The notes under the pieces are model-generated. The model was not told the DNA's origin. It saw only the letters and a list, made by a program, of their open reading frames with translations, and did not search any database. From positions 39,305,608 to 39,369,607 of the forward strand of contig OY744605.1 of the NCBI GenBank assembly GCA_963556255.1: DNA of 64,000 nucleotides, in the 5' to 3' direction. Every line of letters begins with the position of its first letter. Positions within the stretch are counted from its first letter, which is position 1. The translations under genes were made by a program, and so were the position numbers. Shown here in pieces: positions 51,001-62,325 of this stretch. Source of the stretch: Allolobophora icterica (lineage: Eukaryota > Annelida > Clitellata > Crassiclitellata > Lumbricidae).

Positions 51001-53507
51001 GCCGCCGTGTGTTCACTGAATGTATGCAGTGGTTTCATTGATGATGTGCTCCACAGGATCAGCTTGTTATCGTTGCTGCCAGAAGCCAACAGTCTTCGGT
51101 CTGGTGACCATTTGAGACCACAGATCTAACACATGAAGGAATAACATAATAATATTTAGTCATAACACAGACCTGCTACATTAACCCATTACACAGATCT
51201 ACAACATCATAAAGAAATCTACATAATGTATCAAACACAGAGCATAATCTTAGTAGTATCTGAAACCAAAATTCTTTTAAATAAAATTTTCTCTTGTTAA
51301 TCTTAGCAGAAATTTGAACTCGGTAGCTTTTCAAGAACAACTTTGTATAAACAGAAATCTGTGCAGAAACAGTAAAAACCAGAGATCAATTAATTTAGTT
51401 ACCTCCTGGTAATGACCCGTCAATCGTGTTGATACACTTGAAGGACATCTGTAGTCTTGTAATGAAACTGCTCTATCACGACTTCCAGATGCTAGAATCT
51501 CATTACTCCAATCAAGTACACCTGTGATAACAAAATAAGGTAAAATAATGGGTCGGTTGTCATGCCAACACCAACAGGAATCGGTTAAAATGAAAAAATC
51601 ATTGATCACAGAGATTGAGCAACAACTGCAACTTTCAACTAAGTTCTCAGGACTGAAACTCTAAACACAATTTGTGAAAGTTTGCAACAGAAATGTGGTA
51701 CATATATTCATAAAATTCCCAACTGTACCACCAACATCCCAAAAACACTGTTGGTAAATTGACATACTGTTTCTGATTTTAAAAATCATCAAACCAGGAG
51801 TGTTAGATAAGAAAAAGATTTAATTAATTTTCACAGGTTTTTTATAGAAAACTATTCTGTCTTGGGGTTGAAACTCCTCAGAAAGTAACTAACTAACCAA
51901 TTCGAGATCGATGGACCAATCGCGTGCTCAGGAATTTGTTGTATTCGATATCCCACAGATGAATGTTGCCAAGATGCGTTCCTATCCCAACCAAGTTACC
52001 CTGAAGCAAATCATCCAATATTGCAACTCAGATGTGGCAGTTGTTAACTTTACTCTTTCAAATTCAAGCAGGAAAGAATTATAAAATCTATCTGCTCAAA
52101 TTTAAGACAGAAATCAATATTTCATGTGATTTCATTCAAAACTGAGTGCAAAAACTATTCCTCAGGTTTAATTGACATTTTCCTTGCAATGCACTGCACT
52201 AAAACCACTTTGTGGGAAATTGTCAATATTTGCTTGAGAGTGGAACTTCTGAGCCAATTAAGCTCGAAAATCTCCACTTATTTGGAAAACTAACATCGTA
52301 GACAGATTAGCAGTGCTCAGTTTAAATGTGACTGTGAAATTTATGACAGAAAGTGTCTTGAAATTGGACAGAAACGCCTATTAACAAATTGGACATCTTA
52401 ATCTATTTATTAACAGCATAATATCACCTATGATGCCTTTATTACAGTCAACAGGTATCAACAAGTAGAACACCGTTTCAGTTCCATAATTTCTTTGTCA
52501 AAACACACAATACACTTTGACTCAATTACATTACAATTCATTACAGAATTTTGCTTTCAGTATCTGCCTTTGCCATCCATTATTCACAATTTTATTCACA
52601 TGTTCGTTATGCCAATTCTGGAAAATCTCCATAAATGAATAATAGAGCAAAGCAGAAAATGTAGCTGACAAGAAATAATACTCACTCTCTCGTTGAAGGA
52701 CACTGATGTAACTAAATCATTTGGAATTGAAGAAATATCAGAACTGTGACTGATCTGTTAACAAATACATCAGTAGAAAAACAAATTATTGTACGCGCTT
52801 TATTAGATGGCCTCTAATGAGTTTCTGTTAACGAGTTCTTGTATTAAATTGCAAACTAGGATGGAATTATCCTCAATCCAACATTTTTGGTATTACTAAA
52901 CATAGTCAAAGAAACCACTGAATGAATGAAGGACCAATGAATGTATAAGAATGACTGGAAACAGACTGAATACTGTTCGTGGTATTACAGATTAATCAGG
53001 AGATCAGCAAATGAATTAATGAACAAACACAAGCACAGTAATACAAATGCATATCACAACACCAAAACACAATAATACAGAACACCAATGAGATAACTGA
53101 CCACCAAATTTTCACAAAACTAGTCTCGCAAATCCAGTAAATATTGGTCAGATGTTGGAAAATGTATTTAAGACATGTTTCAAACCTCGCAAGCAGTTGC
53201 ATTCCAGAGGTAAACCTTTGATTCCAGACCAACAGCTACAATGTTTTGCGAAGACCAATCGACTAAATTGAGATAGAAATCATCCTGGAGATTTGGAGCG
53301 TCGAGGATTTTGTATGGAGATTTTGCAATTTTTCTTACAAACTACCAAAAAAGAAAACAAAAACAATCATTTGAGAATTGCAAGAAGCTATCCTGTTCAC
53401 CAGAAAAGGTATACAAAGAGGTTGGCAATAATCCACTTCTGAAGATTATACTGAAGGAACTACAATTCTACATAAACTACATGATTACACAATTTTGTAG
53501 TCCTACT

Positions 53508-53556
<49 letters not shown>

Positions 53557-55996
53557 ATACAATCATCACCATCACCATCAACCAATCTCAGTAATCCATA
53601 TACAAGCAATCTAGCCCAGAGCTTTTCAGGTTAAACACACGGTACGTCGTTTTCCTTAAGTTACACACTAATCACGATTAACAGCAATATCTACGTAAAT
53701 AGTAACCCTTTTTGGAGAATAGAGAAGTCTATGACTGTTGCTTCCGACTGGCGAAATGCTGTATGGCGAGGAGTTGAAAGCTCGAGGACTGGAATTACTT
53801 AACTTGTACTAAAACAAAAACATCAAATACAAAGCAGATAAATTAAAATTCTACAAGAGTACGAACTGTTAAATCACTGACCAATATCATTTTTGTAAAT
53901 TATTTCCGATATGTCAAAGAATGCAAGGGAGCTAAATAAGTAGAGCTCAAAAGTTTAATCAGAATGTAGTACATATACACCATACTGCAACAATTGCTAA
54001 TGGGCTATAAAAACAAAAACATCAATCCTTATGCAATCTCACTTCCACGACGTTCTATTTTGTGACCTGAAGCAAGTAAAGACTTGAAGCAACACTTTCA
54101 TAGCATTCAAACACTCTCATGGCATTTAAACGGGGCTAGCTTATGAACGAAAAGGTTGAAAAATTTACATTTTCATTCAGTTTAATCAGAATACTAGTAA
54201 ATAAAAATCATGCATACCAGTTCAGACATTTTAAGAATTTGGTTAACAATATTCTTGTTTGTCTGTGCCTGCAGGGCATAGGTAAGTGTGAGCTATACCA
54301 AACTTTTTACATGTTTCCTGAATTTCTTCAGGTTATATGTAGGTGCAGGTCATACGAGTGAAAATAAGGTATTTCTAATATAACTAAACATTTGGTTTGA
54401 TGGTCTAAGTAAACAGTAAAGTAATAAATAATAAAAATACTTCAACAGTATCACCACCAAAACCCATTAGCAACATTCAATAAATTCCTCAATTTCAGCT
54501 TACTGTAAGATAGATTCATTAAGTTATCTTCATATGCTTTTGAATATTTACAGCAAAGATGTCTGTTCAGTCTTTAATTAGCTACCTTAAACAAATTTCT
54601 TGATTCTTTAAGAACCAGCGGTGAGTCTACGTCATCCTCTTTGGCAGACTTTGTGTTTTCATAACTAGCGCCCAGAAGTTCATTCTTGAGTAAACAAGAA
54701 TATGTGATGCTGTCTTCTTTTTGTTCTTTTTCTCTTAGGCTTTCATTTGGTACCTGCTTTGCCTCCTAAAAAATTGAACATCACTTAATATATTTCAGTT
54801 ATCAGTGTTACTGAATGCAAGTACATCAACCGAAAACTGTCCCAGCAATTTAAAAAAAAAATGATTTGACTGACCAGTGTACAACTGCTTTTAACAGTGA
54901 GAATCTGCTCCAGCAGAGATCTGTCGTTAACTCACAGAACTGATTCATTCCAGTCATTCTAGACTGAGAACTAGCAAAATGTGCGCGATACTCAATACTT
55001 ATAGGTACTTACAGATTTTGATCCAAAATTAAGTTTCCAGCTGGATCGGGTTCGTTTTGGAATGAAACGATCACTGTAGCGTTCTATACTGTGACTTCTG
55101 AATCGCTGCAGACATTGACACAATTAAACATTTGCTTTATTCAAAATTATTCAAAACTGTCAACAGCACAACTAAATGCACAAAAATGAAAATTTTTATG
55201 TGAGGTAAAGCCTATCAATTTTAGACATCAAGGAGTAAATAGGAGTTTCAGCACAGTCTATCAGACATGAGGAAAATAAATTATGCTCTGGAGTGGCCAG
55301 TAGAAATCTTCTCATAAAAAAACAAAAGATATGCAGAGTTTGAAAGAAAATCTTAGATAAACTTAGAACTGTAGAAGACAAGTAATATAAATAAATATAA
55401 TTCCAAATACATCTGTTCTTTGCCATAATCATGGGATTTAGAATTCCAACCAAGTACTACAGTATGGTGAATGCCACAATACACTGAATTGGTATTGTAA
55501 GACCATACACAACATGTCCATGGCTGTGAATTTGCAGCTTGTAGTGGGCTACCAAAAGCATTAGGACTTGGTGCAAGTCTAGAAGATATGCTTATTACAG
55601 GCATCAATGAACTTGTGAAGGCTGCCACAAAATTCTTTTTATTCGAATTTGCGTTTTAGAATGAAAGTGATTTTAAATAAATTTGGCTGAATGCCTTGTA
55701 TTCTAAGTTTTGATTTTCTAATTACAGACCAGAACGTCTTGGTGGTCAGGTGTACGGTACATGTACTTTTAAGTCCCTTAAAAGATATGTATTTGACTTC
55801 TTTGTTTTTGTAATAACATAACTTATGTAGCTGCCACTGAAATAAAGGTAGAGAAAGACTGAGATATTCTTTATTTGGTTAGTTAATTAATTATACAAGA
55901 GCGTACAACGAGAAACACTTGTCGACATACTGGAGTGTTGATAGGTGACTTGCTGGTCTGTGTCTGAATTAGCCTCTGTTCATAGTCAGGATCCAT
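48045..55996 (-). CDS. FZR1: Fizzy-related/Cdh1, APC/C co-activator with WD40 propeller (complete, 11 exons)
   Basis: Substrate-recruiting activator of the anaphase-promoting complex in late mitosis and G1. Minus-strand exons in coding order: 55996-55931, 55105-55013, 54765-54586, 53341-53186, 52754-52686, 52000-51898, 51521-51403, 51125-50829, 49862-49758, 49122-49030, 48086-48045. They total 1323 nt, or 440 aa, and every junction is in phase. The N-terminus MDPDYEQRL matches Cdh1. The APC-binding C-box DRFIPKR is at residues 34-40, followed by the conserved LLKNELLG. The propeller starts at RKIAKSPYKILDAPNLQDDF and includes LLASGSNDNKLILW, ALAWSPHQHGILASGGG, TGSQVCSLAWS and SIVTGAGDETLRFWKVF. 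The protein ends in the APC-binding Ile-Arg tail (NMFMKIR). LDAPNLQDDFYLNLVDWSS and STHGY favour Cdh1 over Cdc20. It is about 55 residues shorter than vertebrate FZR1, mostly in the N-terminal linker. Confidence 0.95.
48191..48433. mobile_element. hAT MITE (CAGTGCTTTTTTTC family)
   Basis: The right end reads GAAAAAAAGCACTG. The left end CGGTGCTTTTTTTC has one or two changes. Flanks ACTAGGAC / ACTAGAAC match at 7 of 8. Lies in the last FZR1 intron, about 100 bp from its final exon. Confidence 0.82.
53510..53556. repeat. (ATC)n microsatellite
   Basis: About 15 ATC units in an FZR1 intron. Confidence 0.95.
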
Positions 55997-57054
55997 TAGA
56001 TCACGTTCCAAATGCAGATTTATGTTTGAGATTATGTAGAAATGTCAGTTCAAGCGATGTCTACAAAGAATCAGAGAGAACAACTTTGTAAAAAACGTTA
56101 CAATTCAGATCTTTTGACAACATTAACCCTAAACAGCAGTTTTGCGTTGAAGGGTAATCTTTCAATTTGGGTCACTTGCGGCTGAACATTACATAAACAC
56201 TACGGCCATCTCAGACTCAAAAGAATAGAGCATCCAGTGCCATCTACAGTGGAAGTCCCTCTAGTAAGTTATGAGTAGCGAACACCATATCTACGAATGA
56301 ACACACATTTGCAAAATGACTTTAATTCGGTGAAAACTGAACTTTTATTTAGTAAAGACTTAATTAAAATGTACATCTCTGAAATACAGATGAGTGTTAG
56401 CAAAAATCTGGTCATGCCAAAACGTGCTTTGTCAGACACACTCCTGAAGATATGTTTGAAACAAATCGCGACTTGTACCAAATGTTATTTTCAGTTTCCT
56501 TTTTGCAAACACTTGCATATTGTCCACATTGTGTGTGTGTGTACAACATCGTCGTGGAGATCATGATCTACTTTCATGTACAAAGTCATAGAGAATGCAT
56601 ATAAATACCATATTTCAAGTTTCCAAACTGGAATAATCTTGTCATCCTAAAGAATGCATACAAAAGCCATTTCTCAAGTTTCCAAAATTGGAATAAGCTC
56701 ACCATTGATCAGATATTATACGAGTTCCCACGACAATGTGTTGTGATATTAACACTTGCAGTGACTTTCGCACCATCCAGTGAGCACATTTTGGCTTATA
56801 AGTATGTCAGTTCAGTTCTCACATTTGTAAAACTTGTGATCATTGTTCATTACCTACTCAAGAATCTCCACTGTGGGAGGTCGCAGCATTCTAATCTATC
56901 CAAGTCTGAGGTGGCCATATTATTTATACAGTAACAGCCTGCACGATGATGATGGTGATGAATACGATGATTTCTACAGTGCCGTAACACGACGTTACAA
57001 GGGTGTTTTGACAAGTTCAACACGGTTCATTGACAAATCTTAAAATTGCATGGA
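55997..57054. other. Region upstream of FZR1
   Basis: Should contain the FZR1 5'UTR and promoter. No TATA box or defined 5' exon can be picked out with confidence. Confidence 0.4.
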
Positions 57055-59956
57055 GGGTAAACCCAAAGGGATCAGCACGAATCCCCGAAACCCCGAAAAG
57101 AATTTCGCCCGGATCCCCAAAATCGATTTTCTATATTATATCTATATTAGGGTGTGTCTTAAATTTGAAGTTTCAAAATTAATATCGGCCAGGTTATTTT
57201 TGTGTTCCACCTTGAGAAACATTAACATTTGCCAAATTATATGAAAATTGTAATAGATTTAGAACTTGCGCAAAGCCCGGGAAGAATTATCACTTAGAAA
57301 ACAATGCGATACATTGTAATTTTCAAATATCGAAACAATTTCAACACTTAAACATAAAAAAATCAAGCAAAATCAAACGAAAAACCTTGAGCTCTTTGTC
57401 ATTTATATTTATGTATTCCATTTTGTGCTTTTGGAAATTTGTTTTGAATGGTACTCGACCATTTTAAGAACAAAATTGCTACTCTTCCTCATTTCGGACC
57501 AGGGTTTCATTGAAGGACTGCATTAGAGCCACTCCTTTCTCCGCCACATCATTCGTCACTCTTAGGGTTCTATACGATGCATTTCGCCTCACTGTATGAT
57601 TGTTCTGACTCCCATTGTTGCCGGTCTTGATAATGAAAAGCGTCACCCAACAATCCAATCAAAGGATCTGGAAAAGTTTGGTAGTAGAAGTAATGAAGAA
57701 ATGGGTAGTGCTTTTGTAGGTGGATAATGTATGGGAGGAAGTCTCTGGGGGTTCGTAAAGAATGAACCCTGATTATTGTGCATGCTGTATAATGTAGACC
57801 ATGCGCTGTTTTCGTCGACAGTGACTGAATCGTCAAAAAGGTCGAGGCAAACCAAAGTCTCCGACATATACCTAAGGTCTCAGGCAGTGATGGGCACTAA
57901 ACTATTTTTTTTAGTTAAACTAAAACTATTTTCCAACTAAAATAAAATAGTTTAACTAAAGTTGGCAACTGATTTTGGAAATTAGTTAACTAAACTAAAA
58001 AAAGTAGTTAAACTTTTTCCAACTTTTTTCCAACTGTTTACGACAAACATTTTCACAATAACAGAGGTTAAGTGAACTGTAATAATGCAGAGCATCAATG
58101 ACAATATCACCTTCAAACTATGCAATGTGTACTGTTCTAGCATACAGTTACAGGCATACTGCAAGTAGTGTATGAATTTGAAAACACAGTCTGTTAATGC
58201 TAAAACCATGCAGTGTTAAAATGTTTTTGTTAACAGTGTTCAATATTCATTGTGGAAAAATAGTTGCATATTGCTGATTTTGTTAGTTAAACTTTTTAGT
58301 TAGCAACTAAAATTTTTTAGTTAAACTATGGTTTTAACTAAACTATTTTATTTAAACTTCATCCGTAACTAAATTTTTTTAGTTAAACTAAAAGTTAGCA
58401 ACTTTTTAGTTAACTATTGCCCATCACTGGTCTCGGGAAACTGCTCTTATGGCGATCTGTGAAACTTCCTTATCAGTGTAAATCTGGATTGCCTTCAAGA
58501 ATTGAAGATCGAATTGACGAACAGGTGAACCAGTAGGCCTACTTTATGTAGGTTGTGGTAACACACCATCCAACCCTCGCGGGGAAATGCCTCTGGGTAC
58601 CTGAACTGCGTCTTTTTCATACATGGCTGTGCGATACCAGGCCTGATCGATTAACGGGCCAGAAGTCATGGAAATGAATGATGAGTTTCAATTCTGGAGA
58701 CCTTGCAGAATGAGGCAGTGAAAACACCTCATCTAGAACAATTTCAGAAACATAATGTCGATAGGCAAGGTTCAAGAGGTTCATTGCTGATTCCGTTTTC
58801 CAGATTGATGCATACGCTGCCTTGCAACCCGTGTCAGCCTACTCGCTGTAAATTGTGTCGAGTACATGACCACGGTTCTGTCTTTCAAACCCCAACTACT
58901 GATCTCGGCCAAACACCCATATACCATGACAGCAGCAGTCCCAGACTGGAGTTTGGGAATGTCCAATAGCTTGCTCACATACTTACCAGATACCTGTAAA
59001 ATCTGGCATAATCTTGCCGACCCAGTGGATAGTTTGGGAAACTTTGGATCGAAACCTTGTCCTTTCTCACGCTGTACTTTCAAAAACTGCCGATCCCCTT
59101 CTGTCTTGCTTATAGTCATGTCATCTTGATGCGCACTATTAAAGAGACCCTGGAAGGAATCCTTGAAGCATCGCACTTTCCCTCTTCAGTTTCAGGTTTT
59201 CTCGAAATACATTTCTTGATGTGTTGCCATTCCTTACGAAGCTTAACCTAAACATTATTCCTATGCCTCGTTTGAGTCCATGCTCTTTTTCCAAAATTGA
59301 ACGCACCAGAGCGACCGTTTCTTTTACGATGTCATCCAGACTCTGATTCCTTTATGTGTGGAAATTGAACAACACCTTAAGAGCCTCTCCTCGTGTAGGT
59401 ACCCTTGGTAGTCAACCGAAGTAATCTTCTTTACTCCGAATCAACCAAATTTAAGTATTTTCCTTGTCAATTTTGCCACCTCACATGTGCAATAACACAT
59501 TAATTTAACATAATAAGTAATTGCTATAAGAAGAAGATCGAAAACACGAAGAGCAGACATCATGCTATCAAAGTTTTCTTCCATAACGTAGAAGATCACC
59601 GGGTTCTAATTTCGGTCGCTTTGCGCAAGTTCTAAATGCTAAGCTATCGAGATATTATTTCGGATATAGAGTTTACATGTGCATAGGCATGATATTTCTA
59701 CCTGGCCGTTAAAAAATCTTTGACTTGAAAATATCACGTGTACCATAAAAACACCCTAATCTATATTCTATATTATATCGAGACACATCAAGGCCACGCT
59801 AGGTCTATATCATATATAAGAGTTTACAATTTAACTTTGAATAGTTTTCGGGAGTTCGACCTCTTTCTATAAAACTGTTTTCGTGAAATCGAGCTTTTGT
59901 GAATGTTCAGCGTTTTCGGGGATTCGGGTTTCGGGGATTCGGGCCAGACCTTACCC
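57055..59956 (-). mobile_element. GGG-ended DNA transposon, large decayed copy with transposase remnants
   Basis: Outer ends GGGTAA and TTACCC. CGAATCCCCGAAACCC-type repeats lie inside both termini, as in copies 32843-33117 and 60962-61639. Minus-strand traces at 59176-58781 (LDIPKLQSGTAA, EISSWGLKDRTVVM) and 57867-57500 (ETLVCLDLFDDSVTVDE, QQWESEQSY) resemble an uncharacterised transposase-like family common in arthropods and cnidarians. Many stops and frame changes. The nested MITE 57885-58429 separates the two parts. No clear target duplication at this copy. Confidence 0.7.
57885..58429. mobile_element. hAT MITE (CAGTGATGGGCA family), copy 2
   Basis: Ends CAGTGATGGGCACTAAACTA and TAACTATTGCCCATCACTG. 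Flanks GTCTCAGG / GTCTCGGG match at 7 of 8. Near-identical in structure to 3419-3971. Inserted in the large GGG-ended transposon. Confidence 0.93.
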
Positions 59957-60136
59957 AAATCCTGAAAAGTTGTGAAAATTAACCAATTTCCCAAAAATAA
60001 CTTTCTAATAAGCATTCAAATCCTGAAAACTAGTGTGGACTATTCAGCCAATATCCTGAATAGTATATATGAAAACACTTCGAAAAGTTAGATTTGCACT
60101 AATAGTTTTGTTTTAACTTAGAAAATAAATTTGGGG

Positions 60137-60516
60137 GTAAATGCGAAGACTGAGTGCCTGTGCACATAAATAACATAGCTGCCACTGACTTCACTCCAAT
60201 AGAGTGCCGCTAGCTACCAGCCTTTTCTTATAATACAAGTTAGTAAGTAACACGAACTTTAATTTCCTCGAAAATTATAATGTATGCAAACATCTTAAGA
60301 AGTGGTTATTTCTTGGAATATATAAGATGGTTCTTATGCTGTTTTAAATAAAATCATTTAGTTCTGCTTGTAATATAAGTTCGTGTTCGTTACTTACTTA
60401 GCTAAAACTTTGCAATATGGATGTGGCAGGCAGGTAGCAAGCAGCCCTCTATTGGAGCGAAGTCAGTGGCAACCATATTGTATAAATACACAAGCACTCA
60501 GTCTTTGCATTTACTG
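60137..60516. mobile_element. 380-bp fold-back element
   Basis: Arms of roughly 150 bp are inverted copies of each other (left AAGACTGAGTGCCTGTGCAC.., right ..ACACAAGCACTCAGTCTT; TGCCACTGACTTC and GAAGTCAGTGGCA; CTCCAATAGAG and CTCTATTGGAG). ATTTGGGG flanks both sides (60129-60136, 60517-60524). Confidence 0.85.
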
Positions 60517-60961
60517 ATTTGGGGATCTGGCAGAAATTCTACTTTTAGAGAAATCTTGAGGTTTTGGGGGCTTGCTACACACCCCATGGGAAACCCAAAG
60601 TTAAACATTACCCACAACAGCAACAACAACTGATGCCTAAAGTGAAATCTTAAAATTTACAAAAGTTACCACTTATATCATGAAATTATTTAATAATTCT
60701 GCACGCAACTATCGGGGTCTACCTGAATCACTGAAAATTTGAATCGCTGAAAGCGATTAAACTGCAAAATAAGCCGAATCGCGAAAAGCACTTTTTCTAC
60801 CTACCCAAAAACTTATGCAGACCCGAATCCCAATTCAACGAAAGTGAGTAAACTTGCAAGCAATGTAAGATGGGTTCCACGTGAATGCAGAACATAGTTT
60901 CCATTCAAATTCCAATCTTAAAACAGATTTAGAAATTTCCATTGTACATGGCATTTCTGGT

Positions 60962-61639
60962 GGGTGCATAGCGATTTCCCGAAACCCAAATCCACAAAAT
61001 GAATTTCGGCCAGATCCCCAAAATCGATAAATTTATGCCATGCATAAGAGTTCAATCTTCGGTAAAGCTGTAGTTTATATTGCTAAATTACCGCATAGGA
61101 AAATTATTTCATAGTAAAACAAACTAGAAGTTTGAAGATTGATGAAAATATTACTGAAGCTAGAAGCTGGATGACTGATGAACATATTACTTGATAAAAG
61201 TCAAACTAGAAGTTGGAATTGCGATGAAAATATATCGTTTCAGTGCCAAAATTATTGCTGTAGATGAGCGATGAAAACATTTCATACTTAAACAGAAACT
61301 AAAAGTTGGATGGTCGATGAAAATATAGCTCAAACTAGATGCTGGATGATCGATGAACATATAACTGAAACAAGTTGGATGTACGATGATTATTGTTTTT
61401 TGGATTATAAAGTTTCAATGTAAGTGCATAATATAGCAACGTAAACTACAGTTTTACCAAAACGTCAACAATTCAGTTTTACACAGGGTGTCATCTTTCA
61501 AACATAACAATTTAATTTTGGGAATATTTAAAGTTAACGGGATTTCGACCGCTTTCTATAAAATTGTTTTCGGGAAATCGGGTTGTTGTGTATTTTCAGC
61601 GTTTTCGGGAATCAGGTTTCGGGTATTCGGGACGGCCCC
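60962..61639. mobile_element. GGG-ended element, copy B, with internal tandem repeats
   Basis: Ends GGGTGCATAGCGATTTCCCG and CGGGTATTCGGGACGGCCCC. Flanks TTTCTGGT / TTTCTGGA match at 7 of 8 (60954-60961, 61640-61647). The middle holds about seven degenerate units of AACTAGAAGCTGGATGATCG plus ATGAAAATAT. Confidence 0.82.
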
Positions 61640-62048
61640 TTTCTGGATAAGCTGTAAACTGGCACTAAATAAATGGTTGATTAATACTTGTTGTTGCCAA
61701 TTACACTCGGAGTCTTGCAACTACCAGCGGCAGAACTATAGAACAAACTGAAGTCTTACTCACTTAAAATTGCACAGTCAATCTTTTTACACGTAAAGCG
61801 AATGTCTTAAGGATAAGTAATACTGATACGGCAAATAGATGGCCAAATCGATACGTTAAAAGGTTTCCAGTAACTTTAAAACTCTTTAAATGCCGCCTTT
61901 CGCCATTTAACAGCGCCACGAGAATTGTATTTCCGGTGTATCAAAATCGGTTCCTTGCGTGCTTTCCCTACTATACAGTAAGTAAGATTACTTCTATAGG
62001 CCAGTCATGTCAAGTGCGCAGATATTACATACGTAACACAACCATGGG

Positions 62049-62325
62049 TGCAAAATCCAAGTTTTTTAAAGATGTAAAGTTGGTTTTTTGGTTTTTATGT
62101 TTTTTGTTTGTTTTGGTTTTAAGATTTTCTGACTTCGGATCATAAAAATGGCATGAATAAGAGCTCCAACTCAGTTTAATTTAGGCCTAGTTGCGATTTC
62201 CGAAATTAAAGATCATTAAATTAATGTTATTAAAATAACTTCTACAAGAATAAGAAATTTATTAAAAAAACAAAAAACAAATTTGTGGAAACCCAAAAAC
62301 CAAGAAAAACGACTTTTTCACCCTT
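62049..62325. repeat. T-rich dispersed repeat, second copy
   Basis: Shares CGGATCATAAAAAT, AAGAGCTCCAACTCA and TTATTAAAATAACTTCTACA in order with 40395-40705. The right end GTTTTTC/GACTTTTTCACCC and left GGGTGCAAAATCCAAG look like short inverted ends. Confidence 0.7.

Noticed and set aside
55353..55628. Additional Ser/Pro-rich FZR1 exon
   Set aside because: Its frame does not match the phase of the neighbouring exons, and exons 55996-55931 and 55105-55013 join directly in frame.
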